64,000 bases of DNA from Pseudidiomarina aquimaris (lineage in GTDB: Bacteria; Pseudomonadota; Gammaproteobacteria; Enterobacterales; Alteromonadaceae): positions 173,637-237,636 of the forward strand of contig NZ_PIPT01000006.1 of the NCBI RefSeq assembly GCF_003987395.1, given 5' to 3'. This document shows, piece by piece, positions 8,685 through 19,083 of this stretch. The translations under genes and the position numbers were made by a program. Every line of letters starts with the position of its first letter. Position 1 is the first letter of the stretch. A model generated the notes under the pieces. That model did no database searches, was not told the origin of the DNA, and worked only from the letters and a program-made list of their open reading frames with translations.

Positions 8685-8993
8685 TTACTTCCGCCCTGGA
8701 CGCTGTTCGCTGGTAACTTGCTCCAGGGTTTCTTGCAGCAACTTAATCTTTTCTTCCAGCTCTTGAATGCGCTGCTGTTGTTCATGCTCGAGTTTGCTGC
8801 TCTCGTGGCTTAAATTCAGCGCTGCCATCACCGCTATCTGCTCGGGGTGGCTGAGCTTGGTCGCTTGGCGAATATGCTCAAGCTTGTGATTCAGCTTGTC
8901 TGCGGCTTGCTGCAACGCAACTTCCTGCCCCTCAGGGCAATTCACTTTGTAGTGACGGTCCATCAACTTGATGTCCATGGTGCGTTGAGTCAT
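8685..8993 (-). CDS. zapA: Cell division protein ZapA
   Basis: Small protein that bundles FtsZ filaments at the division site. It is 102 residues, the usual length, with the N-terminal beta region typical of ZapA (MDIKLMDRHYKVNCPEGQE) followed by a long C-terminal coiled coil (SSKLEHEQQQRIQELEEKI onward). The ATG at 8993 has AAGGAA 8 bases upstream and is preferred over a longer frame to 9032. It lies directly upstream of the 6S RNA gene and is divergent from ygfB, matching the E. coli arrangement. Confidence 0.93.
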   Translation of the reverse strand: MTQRTMDIKLMDRHYKVNCPEGQEVALQQAADKLNHKLEHIRQATKLSHPEQIAVMAALNLSHESSKLEHEQQQRIQELEEKIKLLQETLEQVTSEQRPGRK

Positions 8994-9121
8994 TTCACAG
9001 TTCCTTGCTGTTTTGTTGTCGTTTGCGCACATTATGCCATGCTTGAAGGGGCTTTGTCAGCTAGCCTGAAAAGACTGACAGTGGTAGGATGCAATGCAAA
9101 CCATGCAAGAGAAAATAGCTT

Positions 9122-9724
9122 ATGTCAGAGCGCAAATCGCCAGAAGATAAAACTGAACTTACCAGCTCACAGAGCTACGATCGGTTGACCGAGTTTTTTG
9201 AGCATCAAGGGTTACTTGCAAGCGGGGCAGAGGTGCATGGCTTGCTGACCGGGATGGTCGCTGGGGGCGCCAGTATTGAAGGTGACGAGTGGCTGTTGTT
9301 GCTCAGTGATTTGATTAACGAAGGGCAATCGTTTAAGCCGCAGTTGCGTGAACACGTAAAAATGATGGCAGCAGAAACCTGTGCGAGCTTGCGTGATCCG
9401 GATCTTGGTTTTCAGCTTATTTTACCTAGCGATCACGAGCCGCTGCATGAGCGTCTGCAGGCACTCACAGCGTGGGTGCAATCGTTTTTAGTCGGTTTTG
9501 GCGTAAATCAAACGAATTTAGCCGGACTTTCTGCCGATTTGCGTGAAGCTATCGATGACATGGTCGAAATTGCGAAACTCGATATCACCATCGAAGACGA
9601 TGAAGAAGCCGAGCGTGCCTATTTTGAAATCATGGAGTATCTGCGAATTTCAGCCATGTTGTGCTTCAACGAGCTTGGGCAAAACGCCAATACCACCTGC
9701 AAAACGAATAAAACCCTGCATTAA
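9122..9724 (+). CDS. ygfB: UPF0149 family protein YgfB
   Basis: All-helical protein of the YecA/YgfB (UPF0149) family, 200 residues. Family features seen include AEVHGLLTGMVAGGA near residue 40 and the C-terminal acidic stretch EDDEEAERAYFEIMEYLR. YgfB of Pseudomonas has been linked to control of AmpDh3 and beta-lactam resistance; whether that holds here is unknown. It is divergent from zapA and 26 bp upstream of pepP, the conserved order. Confidence 0.9.
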   Translation: MSERKSPEDKTELTSSQSYDRLTEFFEHQGLLASGAEVHGLLTGMVAGGASIEGDEWLLLLSDLINEGQSFKPQLREHVKMMAAETCASLRDPDLGFQLILPSDHEPLHERLQALTAWVQSFLVGFGVNQTNLAGLSADLREAIDDMVEIAKLDITIEDDEEAERAYFEIMEYLRISAMLCFNELGQNANTTCKTNKTLH

Positions 9725-9750
9725 GTTGATCTCCAAGGAGTAATGTTGCT

Positions 9751-11076
9751 ATGGCCTCAGCTGTACCCGTTGCCGAATACCAGCGCCGCCGCGAGCAGGT
9801 TCTCGAAAAGCTTGAAGCGTGTGGCGAAACGGCCATTGCGGTGATTCCAAGCGCCCACTTAGCTACGCGGAGCAACGACACGGAGTACCCGTTTCGGCAA
9901 AATAGTGACTTCTTTTATTTGACCGGTTTCAATGAACCCGATGCAGTACTGGTACTGGCGCCACATGCCGAATTACCGGTACAACTCTACTGCCAACCGA
10001 AAGATCCGCAGCAAGAAGTGTGGCACGGTCGTCGATTAGGCGTCGCGCGCGCGGTCGAAGCCCTGGGTGTAGACGTTGCGCACGCCATTGACGACCTTGA
10101 TGAGCACTTGTGGCAATTATTGGACGGTACCCACACGGTGTATTGCGATCAGAGCAATCAAGACTTCTTTCAACAGCTCTTGGGCTTAGCAGCCGAGCTG
10201 CGCAACAGTGGTAAGCGCGGAGTGCAGCCGCCGCAACGCTGGCAAGATGTGTCGCCTTGGTTGCATAGCATGCGATTAGTGAAATCCGCGGCTGAACTTG
10301 AGGTCATGCGCAAAGCTGCAAACATCAGTGTCGATGCCCACAAAAGGGCCATGCAGTTTGTGGCGCCTGGGCGCTTTGAGTATCAAGTGGCAGCTGAGCT
10401 GCATCACGCGTTCGCTATGCAAGGTGCTGCGGCACCGGCTTATGGCACCATTTGTGGAGGTGGTGAAAACGCCTGCATTTTGCACTACACCGAAAATAAT
10501 GCAGTGCTAAATGACGGTGACTTGATCTTGATCGATGCCGGCGCCGAATATCAGGGGTATGCTGCCGATATTACTCGGACGTTCCCGGTAAATGGCCGTT
10601 TTAGTGAGCCACAAAAACAGCTTTATGAGGTCGTGTTGCAGGCGCAACTGGCCTCTTTGGAGAGTATTAAGCCCGGCGCGACGTTGCAGCAAATACAAGA
10701 TATCGCGGCACAGGCATTGACCGAAGGTCTGGTTGAGCTTGGAATCCTGCGCGGCTCCGTACAGGACAATATGGAGCAAGCAACCTACCGGCGCTACTTT
10801 ATTCATGGCCTCGGCCATTGGTTAGGTCTTGATGTGCATGACGTGGGTGATGTCCGTCGCGGCGATAAATCAACGCCGTTTAAGCCGGGCATGGTGCTGA
10901 CCGTCGAACCTGGACTTTATATTCCGGCCGATGCCGAAGAAGTTGACGCAAAGTGGCGTGGTATGGGGATTCGTATTGAGGATGATGTAGTGGTGACCGA
11001 AACGGGCCATGACAACCTCACCGCAGCCGTTCCGAAAACAGTGACAGAGATAGAAGCGTGGATGCAAAACAAGTAA
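9751..11076 (+). CDS. pepP: Xaa-Pro aminopeptidase P
   Basis: Manganese-dependent exopeptidase that removes an N-terminal residue preceding proline. The 441 residues match the E. coli length. The pita-bread metal site is complete: aspartates in LILIDAGAEYQGYAADITR, histidine in HGLGHWLGLDVHDVG, and glutamates in TVEPGLYI and GIRIEDDVVVT. The N-terminal domain contains the typical RQNSDFFYLTGF. A good Shine-Dalgarno site (AAGGAG) precedes the ATG. The end overlaps the ubiH start by 19 bp, implying translational coupling. Confidence 0.97.
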   Translation: MASAVPVAEYQRRREQVLEKLEACGETAIAVIPSAHLATRSNDTEYPFRQNSDFFYLTGFNEPDAVLVLAPHAELPVQLYCQPKDPQQEVWHGRRLGVARAVEALGVDVAHAIDDLDEHLWQLLDGTHTVYCDQSNQDFFQQLLGLAAELRNSGKRGVQPPQRWQDVSPWLHSMRLVKSAAELEVMRKAANISVDAHKRAMQFVAPGRFEYQVAAELHHAFAMQGAAAPAYGTICGGGENACILHYTENNAVLNDGDLILIDAGAEYQGYAADITRTFPVNGRFSEPQKQLYEVVLQAQLASLESIKPGATLQQIQDIAAQALTEGLVELGILRGSVQDNMEQATYRRYFIHGLGHWLGLDVHDVGDVRRGDKSTPFKPGMVLTVEPGLYIPADAEEVDAKWRGMGIRIEDDVVVTETGHDNLTAAVPKTVTEIEAWMQNK

Positions 11077-12281
11077 CACCGGTGGTGATTGCTGGCGGCG
11101 GCCTCGTTGGCTCGCTGATGGCGTTTTTGTTTGCCCAACAACGCCCAGACGTTGTGGTTAAAGTTGTTGAACCCCAAGCGGACGGGCCAGTACCGGACAA
11201 ACGCACCATTGCCTTAGCGGCTGCTACCGTAGACCTGTTGAACGGCCAAGGAATTTGGCATGATCTTGCGGCGCAAGCCGAAGCGATTCGTCACATCCAC
11301 GTCAGCGACCGCGGTTATCTGGGCGCCACGCGACTGCATGCCGAGCAAGAAGGCGTTGCCGCACTCGGGTATGTTGTGCCTGCGGCCGCGCTCAATAAAG
11401 CTTTATATGAACGCATCCAAAGCTTACCGAACGTCGAGTGGCTTGCCGGTAGCAAAGTCGCACGACTCGAACAACAGCAAGATGATTGTATCGTCACGCT
11501 TGAAACGCCCAGCGGCGAGCAACAACTACAAGCGCAACTAGTGGTGGGAGCCGACGGCCAACGTTCGTTTATCCGCGAGCAACTTGGCATTGGCGTAAAG
11601 ACCACCGACTATGGGCAAGTGGGCATTATTGCCAACATTGACTTGGACAAACCATTAGAAGGCTGGGCCTACGAACGCTTCACCGAAACCGGGCCATTGG
11701 CATTATTGCCACTGCCGGACCAGCAAGCGTCATTGGTATGGAGCGTTGACGAAGAGCAGGCGGAAGCCGTGTTGGCACTCTCGGACAATGAATTCTTAGC
11801 GCAATTACAAAGTGCATTTGGTTACCGCGCAGGACGCTTTACCGGCATCGGTCAGCGCCTGCAATTTCCGTTGCGTTTACACTTAGCTGAACGCAGCGTG
11901 GCGCATCGAGCGGTGCTCATAGGTAATGCCTCGCATACTTTGCACCCGATTGCTGGACAAGGCTTTAATCTTGGTGTTCGCGATGCGATTTGTTTAAGCG
12001 ATCAGCTCGCGCGAGCCACCGATTTTGGCAGCTATGCAACGCTTGCTGCCTACTGGCGCGAACGTGAACAGGACTACAACAACATCATTGGCTTAACCGA
12101 TCTTTTAGTGCGTGGCTTTTCCAATCACCACTGGCCACTCACCAAGTTCCGTAACCTTGCACTTTTGGGACTCGATGCTGTGCCGCCATTGCGCCAAGCG
12201 TTTGCGCGACAAACCATGGGGCTGGCGCCGCTCGCCCGTCGCGCAAGCTCGCTGCAAATAGAGAAAGGAGAGAGATCATGA
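11058..12281 (+). CDS. ubiH: Ubiquinone biosynthesis hydroxylase UbiH
   Basis: FAD-dependent monooxygenase of ubiquinone synthesis (C1 hydroxylation of 2-octaprenyl-6-methoxyphenol). The 407 residues have the N-terminal dinucleotide-binding GGGLVGS, the family segment RTIALAAAT, the middle GADGQRS motif and the FAD ribityl motif GNASHTLHPIAGQGFNLGVRD. The assignment as UbiH rather than UbiI rests on VSDRGYLGATRL and on order: pepP-ubiH-ubiI, as in E. coli. Its stop overlaps the ubiI start in ATGA. Confidence 0.93.
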   Translation: MDAKQVTPVVIAGGGLVGSLMAFLFAQQRPDVVVKVVEPQADGPVPDKRTIALAAATVDLLNGQGIWHDLAAQAEAIRHIHVSDRGYLGATRLHAEQEGVAALGYVVPAAALNKALYERIQSLPNVEWLAGSKVARLEQQQDDCIVTLETPSGEQQLQAQLVVGADGQRSFIREQLGIGVKTTDYGQVGIIANIDLDKPLEGWAYERFTETGPLALLPLPDQQASLVWSVDEEQAEAVLALSDNEFLAQLQSAFGYRAGRFTGIGQRLQFPLRLHLAERSVAHRAVLIGNASHTLHPIAGQGFNLGVRDAICLSDQLARATDFGSYATLAAYWREREQDYNNIIGLTDLLVRGFSNHHWPLTKFRNLALLGLDAVPPLRQAFARQTMGLAPLARRASSLQIEKGERS

Positions 12282-13417
12282 GCCAACGTTTTATTGTGGT
12301 CGGCGGCGGCATGATTGGCTTAGCGGCTGCTTTAGGTCTGCGTCAGCAAGGTCACCGTGTGGTGCTGCTTGAGCGTGGACCACAACCTTCTTATGGCGAG
12401 GAAACAGAGTTGCGCGTGAGTGCTATTGCGCATCACAGTCGCGACCTGTTGCAACAACTGGGTGTTTGGGAGCGCCTGCCCACTGCCCGACTAGGGCCCT
12501 ATCAAGCGATGGAAGTTTGGGACCACGACAGTTTTGGCCGTATTCAGTTTGGCGCACACGAAGTCAATCAAACGGACCTCGGCGCCATCGTTGAAAACAA
12601 AGTTATTGAAGCCGAATTATGGCTGGCAGCGGCAGAGGCTGGGGTCGACTTGCAAGCCGAGACCGAAGTGCTCAAGCACAGTATCGCGGACGACCAAGTA
12701 AGCGTGACCACCGCGGCGACCACCTACACTGCGGACTATCTGATTGCCGCCGATGGCGTGCGCTCGCCACTGCGCCAAGCCGCTGGCTTACCTATGACCT
12801 TTTGGGACTATGAACAGCAAGGCTGTGTGGCAGTGGTCAAATGTTCAGCGCCGCACGGCGGTTGTGCGCGCCAAGTTTTTTTACCGAGTGGCCCAGTGGC
12901 GTGGTTACCGTTGGGTGATAGCCATCATGTCTCTCTGGTTTGGTCGGCGGATACCGCGATTGCCGAAGAGCTTAAAGGTCTGAGCGCTGAAGCGTTTAGC
13001 AAACGTCTACAAGCCGTCAGTGATGGCGCTTTAGGCTCCTTAGAGTTAGCCTCAGAGCGCGCCTATTTCCCACTGCGCATGCAATACACTCGCAGTTGGT
13101 TGGCGCAGCGTATGCTATTGCTTGGTGATGCGGCGCACAGTATCCACCCGTTGGCAGGGCAGGGAGCAAACCTTGGCTTTGGTGACGTACAGGCGTTGCT
13201 GAAGCTCACCAATAACGACTTCGGCCACACCGAATTACGCAACTGGGAGCGCGAGCGCAAAGTGGCAGCGGTACAAATGATCACCGCCATGGAAAGCTTC
13301 AAGCGTGGTTTTGCTGGCAGTAACCCACTGCTTAAACTGGTTCGCGGTATCGGTTTGAAACTAGCTAACGATGTGGCGCCATTAAAGCGCAGCCTGATCA
13401 AATCCGCTCTTGGATAA
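12278..13417 (+). CDS. ubiI: Ubiquinone biosynthesis hydroxylase UbiI
   Basis: FAD monooxygenase for the C5 hydroxylation of the ubiquinone ring. Visible are the dinucleotide fold VVGGGMIGLAAALGL, ELRVSAI (shared with E. coli UbiI), the GMEVWD-like AMEVWDHDSFG, the GADGxRS-type AADGVRSPLR and the FAD motif GDAAHSIHPLAGQGANLGFGD. At 379 residues it is about 20 shorter than the E. coli protein. It is coupled to ubiH through an ATGA overlap with GGAG just upstream. Its 3' end overlaps the convergent LysR gene by 20 bp. Confidence 0.93.
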   Translation: MSQRFIVVGGGMIGLAAALGLRQQGHRVVLLERGPQPSYGEETELRVSAIAHHSRDLLQQLGVWERLPTARLGPYQAMEVWDHDSFGRIQFGAHEVNQTDLGAIVENKVIEAELWLAAAEAGVDLQAETEVLKHSIADDQVSVTTAATTYTADYLIAADGVRSPLRQAAGLPMTFWDYEQQGCVAVVKCSAPHGGCARQVFLPSGPVAWLPLGDSHHVSLVWSADTAIAEELKGLSAEAFSKRLQAVSDGALGSLELASERAYFPLRMQYTRSWLAQRMLLLGDAAHSIHPLAGQGANLGFGDVQALLKLTNNDFGHTELRNWERERKVAAVQMITAMESFKRGFAGSNPLLKLVRGIGLKLANDVAPLKRSLIKSALG

Positions 13418-14267
13418 AGGCCGCTAACTGCTGGGCGGCGGAATTCTCTGCTGCCCGCGTAGACAACATCACCCCAACTTCACCTAGCTCTGGTAACGGC
13501 GTGCCATCAGCACAGCGCTGAATCTTTTCAAGGTGCGGTGGGACCGTACTTTGCGCCAAAACCGTGATCCCCAAGCCGCTCTCAATCGCTGCAGTAAGAC
13601 CACTAAAATCAGAATTGGTATAGGTAATACGCGACTGAATTCCAGCGTTGCGCAGGGCCTTCAAGGCGCGTCGGCGATAAATACAGCCGTCCGGCGCAAC
13701 CACCAAAGGTAGCGGTGCGGGCAGTAAGTGGCTATCACTATTGCCCACCCAAACCAGTGGTTCTTGGCGTAATTCCAGCCATTGCACCGGATTCACCCAT
13801 TGCGCCGCATCTTTGCCGCCACTTTCGGTGAGCGCAATAATGACATCAAAATCATCGGCGCTGGCCACCAATTGACGGCTCAGGCCCGAACTGACTTCGA
13901 GCGCGACGTTAGGATAGCCCTGGGCAAATTGCCCAAGCACTTGCGGTAATAACTTACTGGCAAACTCACTGGTCATGCCCAGCCGCACGCGACCGCTCAG
14001 TTCTGGCTCGGTTAGGCGAGCGATGATTTGATCGTTCAAGCTCAAGATGGAACGCGCTGCTTCAAGTAGCTCATTGCCTGCCGGGGTGAGCTGAATGCGG
14101 CCTCCGGTGCGAGCATATAGACGCATCCCTAGCATTTCTTCTAAACGCTGCAACTGCAGGCTAATAGCCGGCTGCGAGCGATTGAGCTGTTGTCCGGCAG
14201 CGGTAAAACTTTGTAGGTCATAGACGCTGACAAAAGCACGAAGACTGTCCATCGAGAGCTGCTGCAT
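13398..14267 (-). CDS. LysR family transcriptional regulator
   Basis: LysR-type regulator of 289 residues: N-terminal winged HTH (about 5-65, FTAAGQQLNRSQPAISLQLQ) and a substrate-binding domain. The effector domain resembles the LrhA/HexA branch (CIYRRRALKALRNAGI followed by a GLTAAIESGLGITVL segment) rather than GcvA. It is divergent from gcvT with 155 bp between starts, so it may control itself and possibly the glycine cleavage genes, but the target is an inference. Its 3' end overlaps ubiI. Confidence 0.85.
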   Translation of the reverse strand: MQQLSMDSLRAFVSVYDLQSFTAAGQQLNRSQPAISLQLQRLEEMLGMRLYARTGGRIQLTPAGNELLEAARSILSLNDQIIARLTEPELSGRVRLGMTSEFASKLLPQVLGQFAQGYPNVALEVSSGLSRQLVASADDFDVIIALTESGGKDAAQWVNPVQWLELRQEPLVWVGNSDSHLLPAPLPLVVAPDGCIYRRRALKALRNAGIQSRITYTNSDFSGLTAAIESGLGITVLAQSTVPPHLEKIQRCADGTPLPELGEVGVMLSTRAAENSAAQQLAAFIQERI

Positions 14268-14292
14268 AGGTGATTTAGCCCTTAAAATATAA

Positions 14293-14313
14293 TTAGACGT
14301 AATATACGGCTAA
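14293..14313. promoter_or_regulatory. Candidate LysR-type operator
   Basis: A 21-bp dyad, TTAGACG-7-CGGCTAA, has arms that match at 6 of 7 positions. It lies 26 bp upstream of the LysR start in the LysR/gcvT intergenic region, where LysR proteins commonly bind. The assignment is from symmetry and position only. Confidence 0.45.
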
Positions 14314-14354
14314 AGATTATTAATAAAACAAATAATAGCATAAGGAATTTTAAT

Positions 14355-14383
14355 TTGTTGCCAGCGCCTTAGAGTTTTATAAT
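14355..14383 (+). promoter_or_regulatory. Probable sigma-70 promoter of gcvTH
   Basis: TTGTTG (14355-14360), a 17-bp spacer and a perfect TATAAT (14378-14383). The predicted start of transcription is about 30 bp before the gcvT ATG, which leaves no room for a glycine riboswitch; none of its conserved elements are seen in the intergenic region. Confidence 0.65.
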
Positions 14384-14422
14384 TGCCGCCACTTTTATGC
14401 GAAACAACAGGACATCGATGCC

Positions 14423-15502
14423 ATGGCAAATCGTACCCCTTTATTCGACGCGCATGTGAAAGCTGGCGCAAAAATGGTCGACTTTCACGGTTGGGACATG
14501 CCGCTCAACTACGGCTCGCAAATCGAAGAGCACAATGCCGTGCGTAAAGATTCGGGTGTGTTTGATGTCTCCCACATGACCATCGTTGATGTAGCGGGCG
14601 CCGAAGCCAAAGCCTTCTTACGTAAAATGCTCGCCAACGACGTGGCGAAGTTATCAGTCCCTGGCAAAGCCCAGTACAGCAGCATGCTGAATGACAAGGG
14701 CGGCGTTATCGATGACCTTATCGTTTACTACTTTTCTGATGAGTCGTACCGCTTAGTTGTTAACTCAGCAACGCGTGAGCGCGATGTTGCTTGGATCCAA
14801 GAAGTTGCCAGCAAGTTCGATGTGACCATTACTGAACAAACCGAGCTAGGCATGGTTGCGTTGCAAGGCCCGAAAGCTGCTGAAAAACTACGTTTAGTGA
14901 TTGGCGACGAAGCATTCGCTGAAGTTGATGGCATGCGCCCATTTATGTCTGCACAGGTCGGTGACTTGTTCATCGCGACCACTGGCTACACTGGTGAAGC
15001 AGGCTACGAGATCGTATTGCCAGCAAGCGCCATTGAGAAAATGTGGGATGACCTGTTAAACGTTGGCGTACAGCCATGTGGTTTAGGCGCACGTGATACC
15101 TTGCGCTTAGAAGCAGGGATGAACCTGTACGGTCAAGATATGGACGAGAGCATTACTCCACTCGAAGCCAACATGGGCTGGAGCGTGGCATTTGAGCCAG
15201 AAGACCGTGATTTCATCGGTCGCGAAGCACTCGAGAAACAAAAAGCCGAAGGCCACGACAAGCTTGTCGGCTTAGTCATGCGCGAAAAAGGCGTATTGCG
15301 TCACGGCCAGAAAGTGGTGGTCGATGGTGGCGAAGGTGTGATCACCTCAGGTACCTTCTCGCCAACCTTAGGCTTCTCGATTGCGATGGCGCGCGTACCG
15401 AATTCAGTGGGCGAAACCGCTGAAGTGGAAATGCGCAAAAAATTCGTTACAGTTAGCGTGGTGAAGCCAAGCTTCGTACGCAACGGTAAAGGTCTGGTCT
15501 AA
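14423..15502 (+). CDS. gcvT: Glycine cleavage system T protein (aminomethyltransferase)
   Basis: Transfers the methylene group from the lipoylated H protein to tetrahydrofolate and releases ammonia. The 359 residues carry the family features: [13 protein letters not shown] near the N-terminus, [16 protein letters not shown] in the middle and [14 protein letters not shown] before the C-terminal barrel. Length is standard. It begins the gcvT-gcvH-gcvP cluster and is 47 bp upstream of gcvH. The ATG at 14423 is preceded by AGGA. Confidence 0.97.
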   Translation: MANRTPLFDAHVKAGAKMVDFHGWDMPLNYGSQIEEHNAVRKDSGVFDVSHMTIVDVAGAEAKAFLRKMLANDVAKLSVPGKAQYSSMLNDKGGVIDDLIVYYFSDESYRLVVNSATRERDVAWIQEVASKFDVTITEQTELGMVALQGPKAAEKLRLVIGDEAFAEVDGMRPFMSAQVGDLFIATTGYTGEAGYEIVLPASAIEKMWDDLLNVGVQPCGLGARDTLRLEAGMNLYGQDMDESITPLEANMGWSVAFEPEDRDFIGREALEKQKAEGHDKLVGLVMREKGVLRHGQKVVVDGGEGVITSGTFSPTLGFSIAMARVPNSVGETAEVEMRKKFVTVSVVKPSFVRNGKGLV

Positions 15503-15549
15503 GCGACAACCTGCAAACACAACAGAACAACTAATTTGAGGATCACAAC

Positions 15550-15939
15550 ATGAGCTCAATTCCAAAGGAATTAAAGTACGCATCAACCCACGAGTGGGTT
15601 CGTAACGAAGGTGATGGTGTGTTCACCGTAGGTATTTCTGAGCACGCTCAGGACTTGCTGGGTGACATGGTGTTTGTCGAGTTACCAGAAGTTGGTGACA
15701 CTGTAGCGGCAGGTGATGATGTTGCAGTAGCAGAGTCAGTTAAAGCAGCGTCTGACATCTACGCGCCAATTGGTGGCGAAATTATCGCTATCAACGAAGA
15801 CCTCGAAGATGCGCCAGAAACAGTAAACAGTGATCCTTATGGCGACGGTTGGCTATTTAAGATTAAAGCCGACGACCCAAGCGAAGTAGAAGGCTTGCTT
15901 GATGCCGAAGGTTATCAAGCAGTTATCGACGAAGACTAA
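15550..15939 (+). CDS. gcvH: Glycine cleavage system H protein
   Basis: Lipoyl carrier that shuttles the aminomethyl group between the P and T proteins. It has 129 residues, as usual. The lipoylated lysine is K65 in AESVKAASD, and the family start THEWV and [18 protein letters not shown] are intact. A GAGGA Shine-Dalgarno sequence precedes the ATG. A strong hairpin terminator follows before gcvP, which suggests that P protein is made from read-through or from its own promoter. Confidence 0.97.
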   Translation: MSSIPKELKYASTHEWVRNEGDGVFTVGISEHAQDLLGDMVFVELPEVGDTVAAGDDVAVAESVKAASDIYAPIGGEIIAINEDLEDAPETVNSDPYGDGWLFKIKADDPSEVEGLLDAEGYQAVIDED

Positions 15940-15954
15940 TTTGGCAATGGATTG

Positions 15955-15984
15955 CAAAACCCCGGTCACGAAACCGGGGTTTTG
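15955..15984 (+). terminator. Rho-independent terminator between gcvH and gcvP
   Basis: A perfect 12-bp stem (15955-15966 with 15973-15984, CAAAACCCCGGT and its complement) and a 6-base loop. The right arm ends in TTTTG. Being A-rich on one side and T-rich on the other, it can act in either direction. Its place inside the gcv cluster is unusual. Confidence 0.8.
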
Positions 15985-16031
15985 TGTTTCCTGACCTGTG
16001 TTTTAACCCCGAACTGAGGGACGAGAAGTAA

Positions 16032-18917
16032 ATGACCACAGCAACGCTCAAGCAGTTAGAGAATCATGGCGAATTTATCGGCCGTCACATTGGCCCAAGC
16101 GCCGATGAACAGGCTGAAATGCTCGCCGTTTTAGGTGCCGAGTCACTCGAAGCACTGACCAAAGACACGGTACCAGGCGCAATTTTGCGTGACCCGTTCT
16201 TGCAAGTAGGTGAGCCGCTATCTGAACGTGAAGCTCTTGCGAAGCTGAAAACCATTGCGCAGAAAAATAAAGTTCTGACCTCGTTCATCGGTATGGGTTA
16301 CTACGACACCTTAGTGCCAAACGTTATTTTGCGTAACGTATTGGAAAACCCAGGTTGGTATACAGCGTACACGCCGTACCAGCCGGAAATTGCCCAAGGC
16401 CGTTTGGAAGCCATTTTGAACTTCCAGCAAATGACCATGGATTTGACTGGCCTTGACCTTGCCAGCGCGTCATTGCTTGATGAAGCCACTGCCGCTGCCG
16501 AAGCCATGGCAATGGCCAAGCGCGTAAGCAAGAGCAAATCGAACGCATACTTTGTTGCTGACAACGTCTACCCACAAACCATCGACGTGGTAAAAACCCG
16601 CGCCGAAATGTTTGGCTTTGAAATCATTGTGGCTCCTGCCCGTGAAGCGGCTGACCACGATGTTTTCGGTGCTTTGTTCCAATACCCAGATCGCTTTGGT
16701 CAGTTGCACAACCTTGAGCAACTGATTGCTGACGTACAGGCGAAGAAGGGTGTGGTAGCGGTTGCTGCGGACATCATGAGCTTGGTGATGTTGAAGTCGC
16801 CGGGCGAAATGGGTGCCGACATGGTACTCGGTTCAGCGCAGCGCTTCGGTGTACCTATGGGCTATGGCGGTCCACACGCAGCGTTCTTTGCTACTCGTGA
16901 CAAGTACAAGCGTTCATTGCCTGGCCGTATTATCGGTGTCTCAAAAGACAGCCGCGGCAAGCTTGCTTTGCGTATGGCGATGCAAACCCGTGAGCAGCAC
17001 ATCCGTCGTGAGAAAGCCAACTCGAACATCTGTACCGCGCAGGTATTACTGGCCAATATGGCGTCATTCTATGCGGTGTATCACGGTCCACAAGGCTTGC
17101 GCACAATCGCTGAGCGCATTCATCGCTTGACCGACATCGTTGCGCTTGGCTTGCAAGATAAAGGCGTACAGCTGGAAACCTCACACTGGTTCGACACCTT
17201 GACCTTTATGCTTGAAGGCAATCAAGAAGAAATCATCGACCGCGCCGTGGCGCATGGGTTGAACTTACGAGTGGATGGCGACAACCAGTTTGGCGTAAGC
17301 TTGGACGAAGCCAAGACTCGTGATGACGTGGAAAACCTCTTCACCGCATTGTTCGGCGATGACCACGGCCTTGACGTGGACATGCTCGATTCGCGTGTCG
17401 GTTCAGGTGACGTACAGTCGATTCCAAGCGAGCTTGAGCGCACCAGCGCTATCTTGGAACACGAAGTATTCAACACGCACCACTCAGAAACCGAGATGCT
17501 GCGTTACATCAAAAAGCTTGAGAACAAAGACTTGAGCTTGAACCACAGCATGATCTCACTCGGCTCGTGTACCATGAAGCTGAACGCGACCGCTGAGATG
17601 ATCCCAGTGACCTGGCCTGAGTTCGGTCAGTTGCACCCGTTCTGCCCTGAAGATCAAGCTGCTGGCTACTACGAGTTGCTACGCACCTTGTCGACCTGGC
17701 TCATCGACATCACTGGCTACGACGCCATGTCAATGCAGCCAAACTCAGGCGCACAAGGTGAGTACGCTGGTCTGTTAGCCATTCAGAAGTACCACGAAAG
17801 CCGTGGTGACGCGCACCGTAACATCTGCTTGATCCCAAGCTCAGCGCACGGCACCAACCCTGCGTCTGCTCAGATGATGGGCATGAAAGTTGTGGTTGTC
17901 GACTGCGACAAGAACGGTAACGTTGACCTTGACGACCTGAAAGCCAAAGCGGCAGAAGCGGGCGACAACCTGTCGTGCATCATGGTCACCTACCCGTCAA
18001 CGCACGGCGTGTACGAAGAAGGTATTCGTACCATCTGTGACGTAGTGCACGAGCACGGCGGTCAGGTCTACCTTGACGGTGCCAACATGAACGCGCAAGT
18101 AGGCGTGACCTCACCAGGTTATGTAGGCGCGGACGTATCGCACCTGAACTTGCACAAAACCTTCTGTATTCCACACGGTGGTGGCGGTCCTGGTATGGGC
18201 CCAATCGGTGTGAAGAAGCACTTAGCACCGTTCTTACCAAACCACAGCGTCGTGCCAATTCACGGCACAGGCTTGAACAATGGCGCAGTCTCAGCAGCAC
18301 CATTTGGTAGCGCGAGCATCTTGCCAATCTCATGGATGTACATCGTGATGATGGGCTCACGTGGCTTGCGCGAAGCGACTGAAGTAGCGATTTTGAACGC
18401 CAACTACATCGCTAAGAAGCTCAGTGGTCACTACCCGATCTTGTACAAAGGCCGTAACGACCGTGTTGCGCACGAGTGCATCATCGACCTGCGTCCATTA
18501 AAAGACGCCGCCGACGTTGCTGAAATCGACATCGCCAAGCGCCTGCAAGACTACGGCTTCCACTCACCAACCATGAGCTTCCCAGTTGCGGGCACCTTGA
18601 TGGTCGAGCCAACCGAGTCAGAGTCGAAGTACGAGCTGGATCGCTTCATCGAAGCCATGATCTCGATTCGCGAAGAAGTGAAGAAAGTCGAAAGTGGCGA
18701 GTGGCCGCAGGACAACAACCCGTTGCACCATGCACCACATACCTTGGCTGACATCACCTCTGGTGAATGGGACCGTCCGTACGACCGCGTCACCGCTGTC
18801 TACCCAGTCGCTGCCGTTGCCGAGAACAAGTTCTGGCCATCGGTTAACCGTATCGACGACGTGTACGGCGACCGTAACCTGATGTGTAGCTGCCCAGCGA
18901 TTGATGATTATCGTTAA
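16032..18917 (+). CDS. gcvP: Glycine dehydrogenase (decarboxylating), P protein
   Basis: Pyridoxal-phosphate enzyme that decarboxylates glycine and passes the aminomethyl group to GcvH. At 961 residues it is the fused single-chain type. The PLP lysine is in [17 protein letters not shown] of the C-terminal half; [13 protein letters not shown] and [13 protein letters not shown] are also characteristic. The 92-bp gap to gcvH holds a terminator. The third base of codons is strongly biased (many GAC, AAC, TTC), as expected for a highly expressed gene. Confidence 0.97.
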   Translation: MTTATLKQLENHGEFIGRHIGPSADEQAEMLAVLGAESLEALTKDTVPGAILRDPFLQVGEPLSEREALAKLKTIAQKNKVLTSFIGMGYYDTLVPNVILRNVLENPGWYTAYTPYQPEIAQGRLEAILNFQQMTMDLTGLDLASASLLDEATAAAEAMAMAKRVSKSKSNAYFVADNVYPQTIDVVKTRAEMFGFEIIVAPAREAADHDVFGALFQYPDRFGQLHNLEQLIADVQAKKGVVAVAADIMSLVMLKSPGEMGADMVLGSAQRFGVPMGYGGPHAAFFATRDKYKRSLPGRIIGVSKDSRGKLALRMAMQTREQHIRREKANSNICTAQVLLANMASFYAVYHGPQGLRTIAERIHRLTDIVALGLQDKGVQLETSHWFDTLTFMLEGNQEEIIDRAVAHGLNLRVDGDNQFGVSLDEAKTRDDVENLFTALFGDDHGLDVDMLDSRVGSGDVQSIPSELERTSAILEHEVFNTHHSETEMLRYIKKLENKDLSLNHSMISLGSCTMKLNATAEMIPVTWPEFGQLHPFCPEDQAAGYYELLRTLSTWLIDITGYDAMSMQPNSGAQGEYAGLLAIQKYHESRGDAHRNICLIPSSAHGTNPASAQMMGMKVVVVDCDKNGNVDLDDLKAKAAEAGDNLSCIMVTYPSTHGVYEEGIRTICDVVHEHGGQVYLDGANMNAQVGVTSPGYVGADVSHLNLHKTFCIPHGGGGPGMGPIGVKKHLAPFLPNHSVVPIHGTGLNNGAVSAAPFGSASILPISWMYIVMMGSRGLREATEVAILNANYIAKKLSGHYPILYKGRNDRVAHECIIDLRPLKDAADVAEIDIAKRLQDYGFHSPTMSFPVAGTLMVEPTESESKYELDRFIEAMISIREEVKKVESGEWPQDNNPLHHAPHTLADITSGEWDRPYDRVTAVYPVAAVAENKFWPSVNRIDDVYGDRNLMCSCPAIDDYR

Positions 18918-18946
18918 CGCCTGTTGGTAGTTGGTTTTGAATGATG

Positions 18947-18975
18947 AATGCCCTCCGCTTGGAGGGCATTTTTGT
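18947..18975 (+). terminator. Rho-independent terminator after gcvP
   Basis: Perfect 10-bp stem AATGCCCTCC / GGAGGGCATT with a 4-base loop (18947-18970) followed by a T run. It ends the gcv cluster 30 bp after the gcvP stop. Confidence 0.92.
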
Positions 18976-19083
18976 TTGTGGGGGTTGGTAAGCAGATATT
19001 GTCCACTATGACTTTTGTGTAATTGCGCACACGGAATTAAGAAGCTAGCTTAATATTTTTAAGCCTTACAGGGAGTGTTCGTT

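Noticed and set aside
14268..14422. Glycine riboswitch before gcvT
   Set aside because: The region is A+T-rich, lacks the conserved aptamer cores and leaves only about 30 bases between predicted transcript start and ATG.
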